Source: Candidatus Enterococcus myersii (GTDB lineage Bacteria > Bacillota > Bacilli > Lactobacillales > Enterococcaceae). Taken from it: a stretch of DNA of 64,000 nucleotides. The translations under genes and the position numbers were made by a program. The stretch spans positions 76,875 through 140,874 of the forward strand of contig NZ_JAFLVT010000001.1 of the NCBI RefSeq assembly GCF_017316025.1. Reading direction: 5' to 3'. Every line of letters begins with the position of its first letter. Position 1 is the first letter of the stretch. Shown piece by piece: positions 63,760 to 64,000 of the stretch. The notes under the pieces are model-generated. The model was not told the DNA's origin. It was given only the letters and a program-made list of their open reading frames with translations, and made no database searches.

Positions 63760-64000
63760 ATGAGTTACTATTTACCAATTTTGGCTAAGTTTGCTTTAGG
63801 CCTAATTTGTTTAATCTTACAAATTACGATTATGGGTAAAGGCAATTTGGCTCCAACTTCACCCATGGATCAAGTACAAAATTTCGTTTTAGGGGGCATT
63901 ATTGGCGGTGTGATTTATAATGAAGCCATTACTGTCTTGCAGTTTGTATTGGTCTTAATTATTTGGACGCTGCTAGTTTTGGTTTTGAAATTTGCAAAAG
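63760..64000 (+). CDS. DUF421/YetF-like membrane protein, partial (runs off the window)
   Basis: The first 80 codons of a gene starting at ATG 63760 with GGGGGA upstream. The visible part has three hydrophobic segments and the conserved VQNFVLGGIIGGVIYN (residues 39-54) typical of the DUF421 N-terminal domain. Bacillus YetF relatives are membrane proteins involved in spore or envelope physiology. Only the start is in the window. Confidence 0.8.
   Translation, partial: MSYYLPILAKFALGLICLILQITIMGKGNLAPTSPMDQVQNFVLGGIIGGVIYNEAITVLQFVLVLIIWTLLVLVLKFAK

Overview
The window is a low-GC Firmicutes chromosome segment, most probably from Enterococcus or a very close relative. The main reasons are a class B penicillin-binding protein whose active-site motifs fall at exactly the residue numbers remembered for E. 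faecalis PBP4 (STFK at 424, SDN at 482, KTG at 619), the block DUF3013-prmA-rsmE-relA-dtd, the cysteine desulfurase/DUF1831 pair typical of Lactobacillales, strong AGGAGG-type ribosome binding sites and AT-rich intergenic DNA. There is no phage, insertion sequence, tRNA or rRNA gene; nearly everything is core or near-core chromosome with a few accessory pieces.

Layout. 1-3.9 kb: a CDF metal exporter behind a 15-bp-arm palindrome, a frameshifted sortase-like gene, a universal stress protein, a small membrane protein and a probable 6S RNA. 3.9-12.1 kb: rarA, a 3-methyladenine glycosylase, DUF3013, prmA, rsmE, a DeoC-like protein lacking the Schiff-base lysine, then relA and dtd behind a structured leader. 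12.1-18.7 kb: a UvrC-like GIY-YIG nuclease divergent from ogt, PEP carboxykinase, glutamate decarboxylase and a phosphohexomutase. 19-26.4 kb: a two-component system of the short intramembrane-sensing type without its usual ABC partner, a sugar permease with a catabolite-repression-like site in its promoter, an amino-acid permease, a lone ABC ATPase, and xpaC-telA. 26.6-31.3 kb: nudF, mtnN, a nicotinamidase-like hydrolase and AlaX, interrupted by five tandem ~124-bp hairpin repeats (27.6-28.2 kb) of a family with two more dispersed copies in the window.

31.4-50.2 kb: pepO, a C39-like cysteine peptidase, a PRPP synthetase paralogue lacking its catalytic Lys/Arg, cysteine desulfurase and DUF1831, then an apparent insertion (aldo/keto reductase, metallophosphoesterase, 1525-residue cell-wall adhesin) before mnmA, which uses sulfur from the desulfurase. 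These are followed by the low-affinity-type PBP, a possible small RNA, DUF1033 and topB. 50.8-54.7 kb: an isolated two-gene operon of a processive family-2 glycosyltransferase and a membrane-anchored GH18 hydrolase with two carbohydrate-binding modules, apparently a make-and-trim polysaccharide pair. 54.8-64 kb: a PyrR-attenuated uracil permease, an AraC regulator divergent from a heterodimeric ABC exporter, a Kup-family transporter whose leader carries a yybP-ykoY (Mn2+) riboswitch, and a DUF3290-DUF421 pair running off the end.

The observations most worth following are the Mn2+ riboswitch in front of kup, the tandem hairpin repeats with compensatory changes, the GT2-GH18 pair, and the two paralogues that have lost catalytic residues (Prs, DeoC-like). 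All calls come from reading the sequence; no database search was run.
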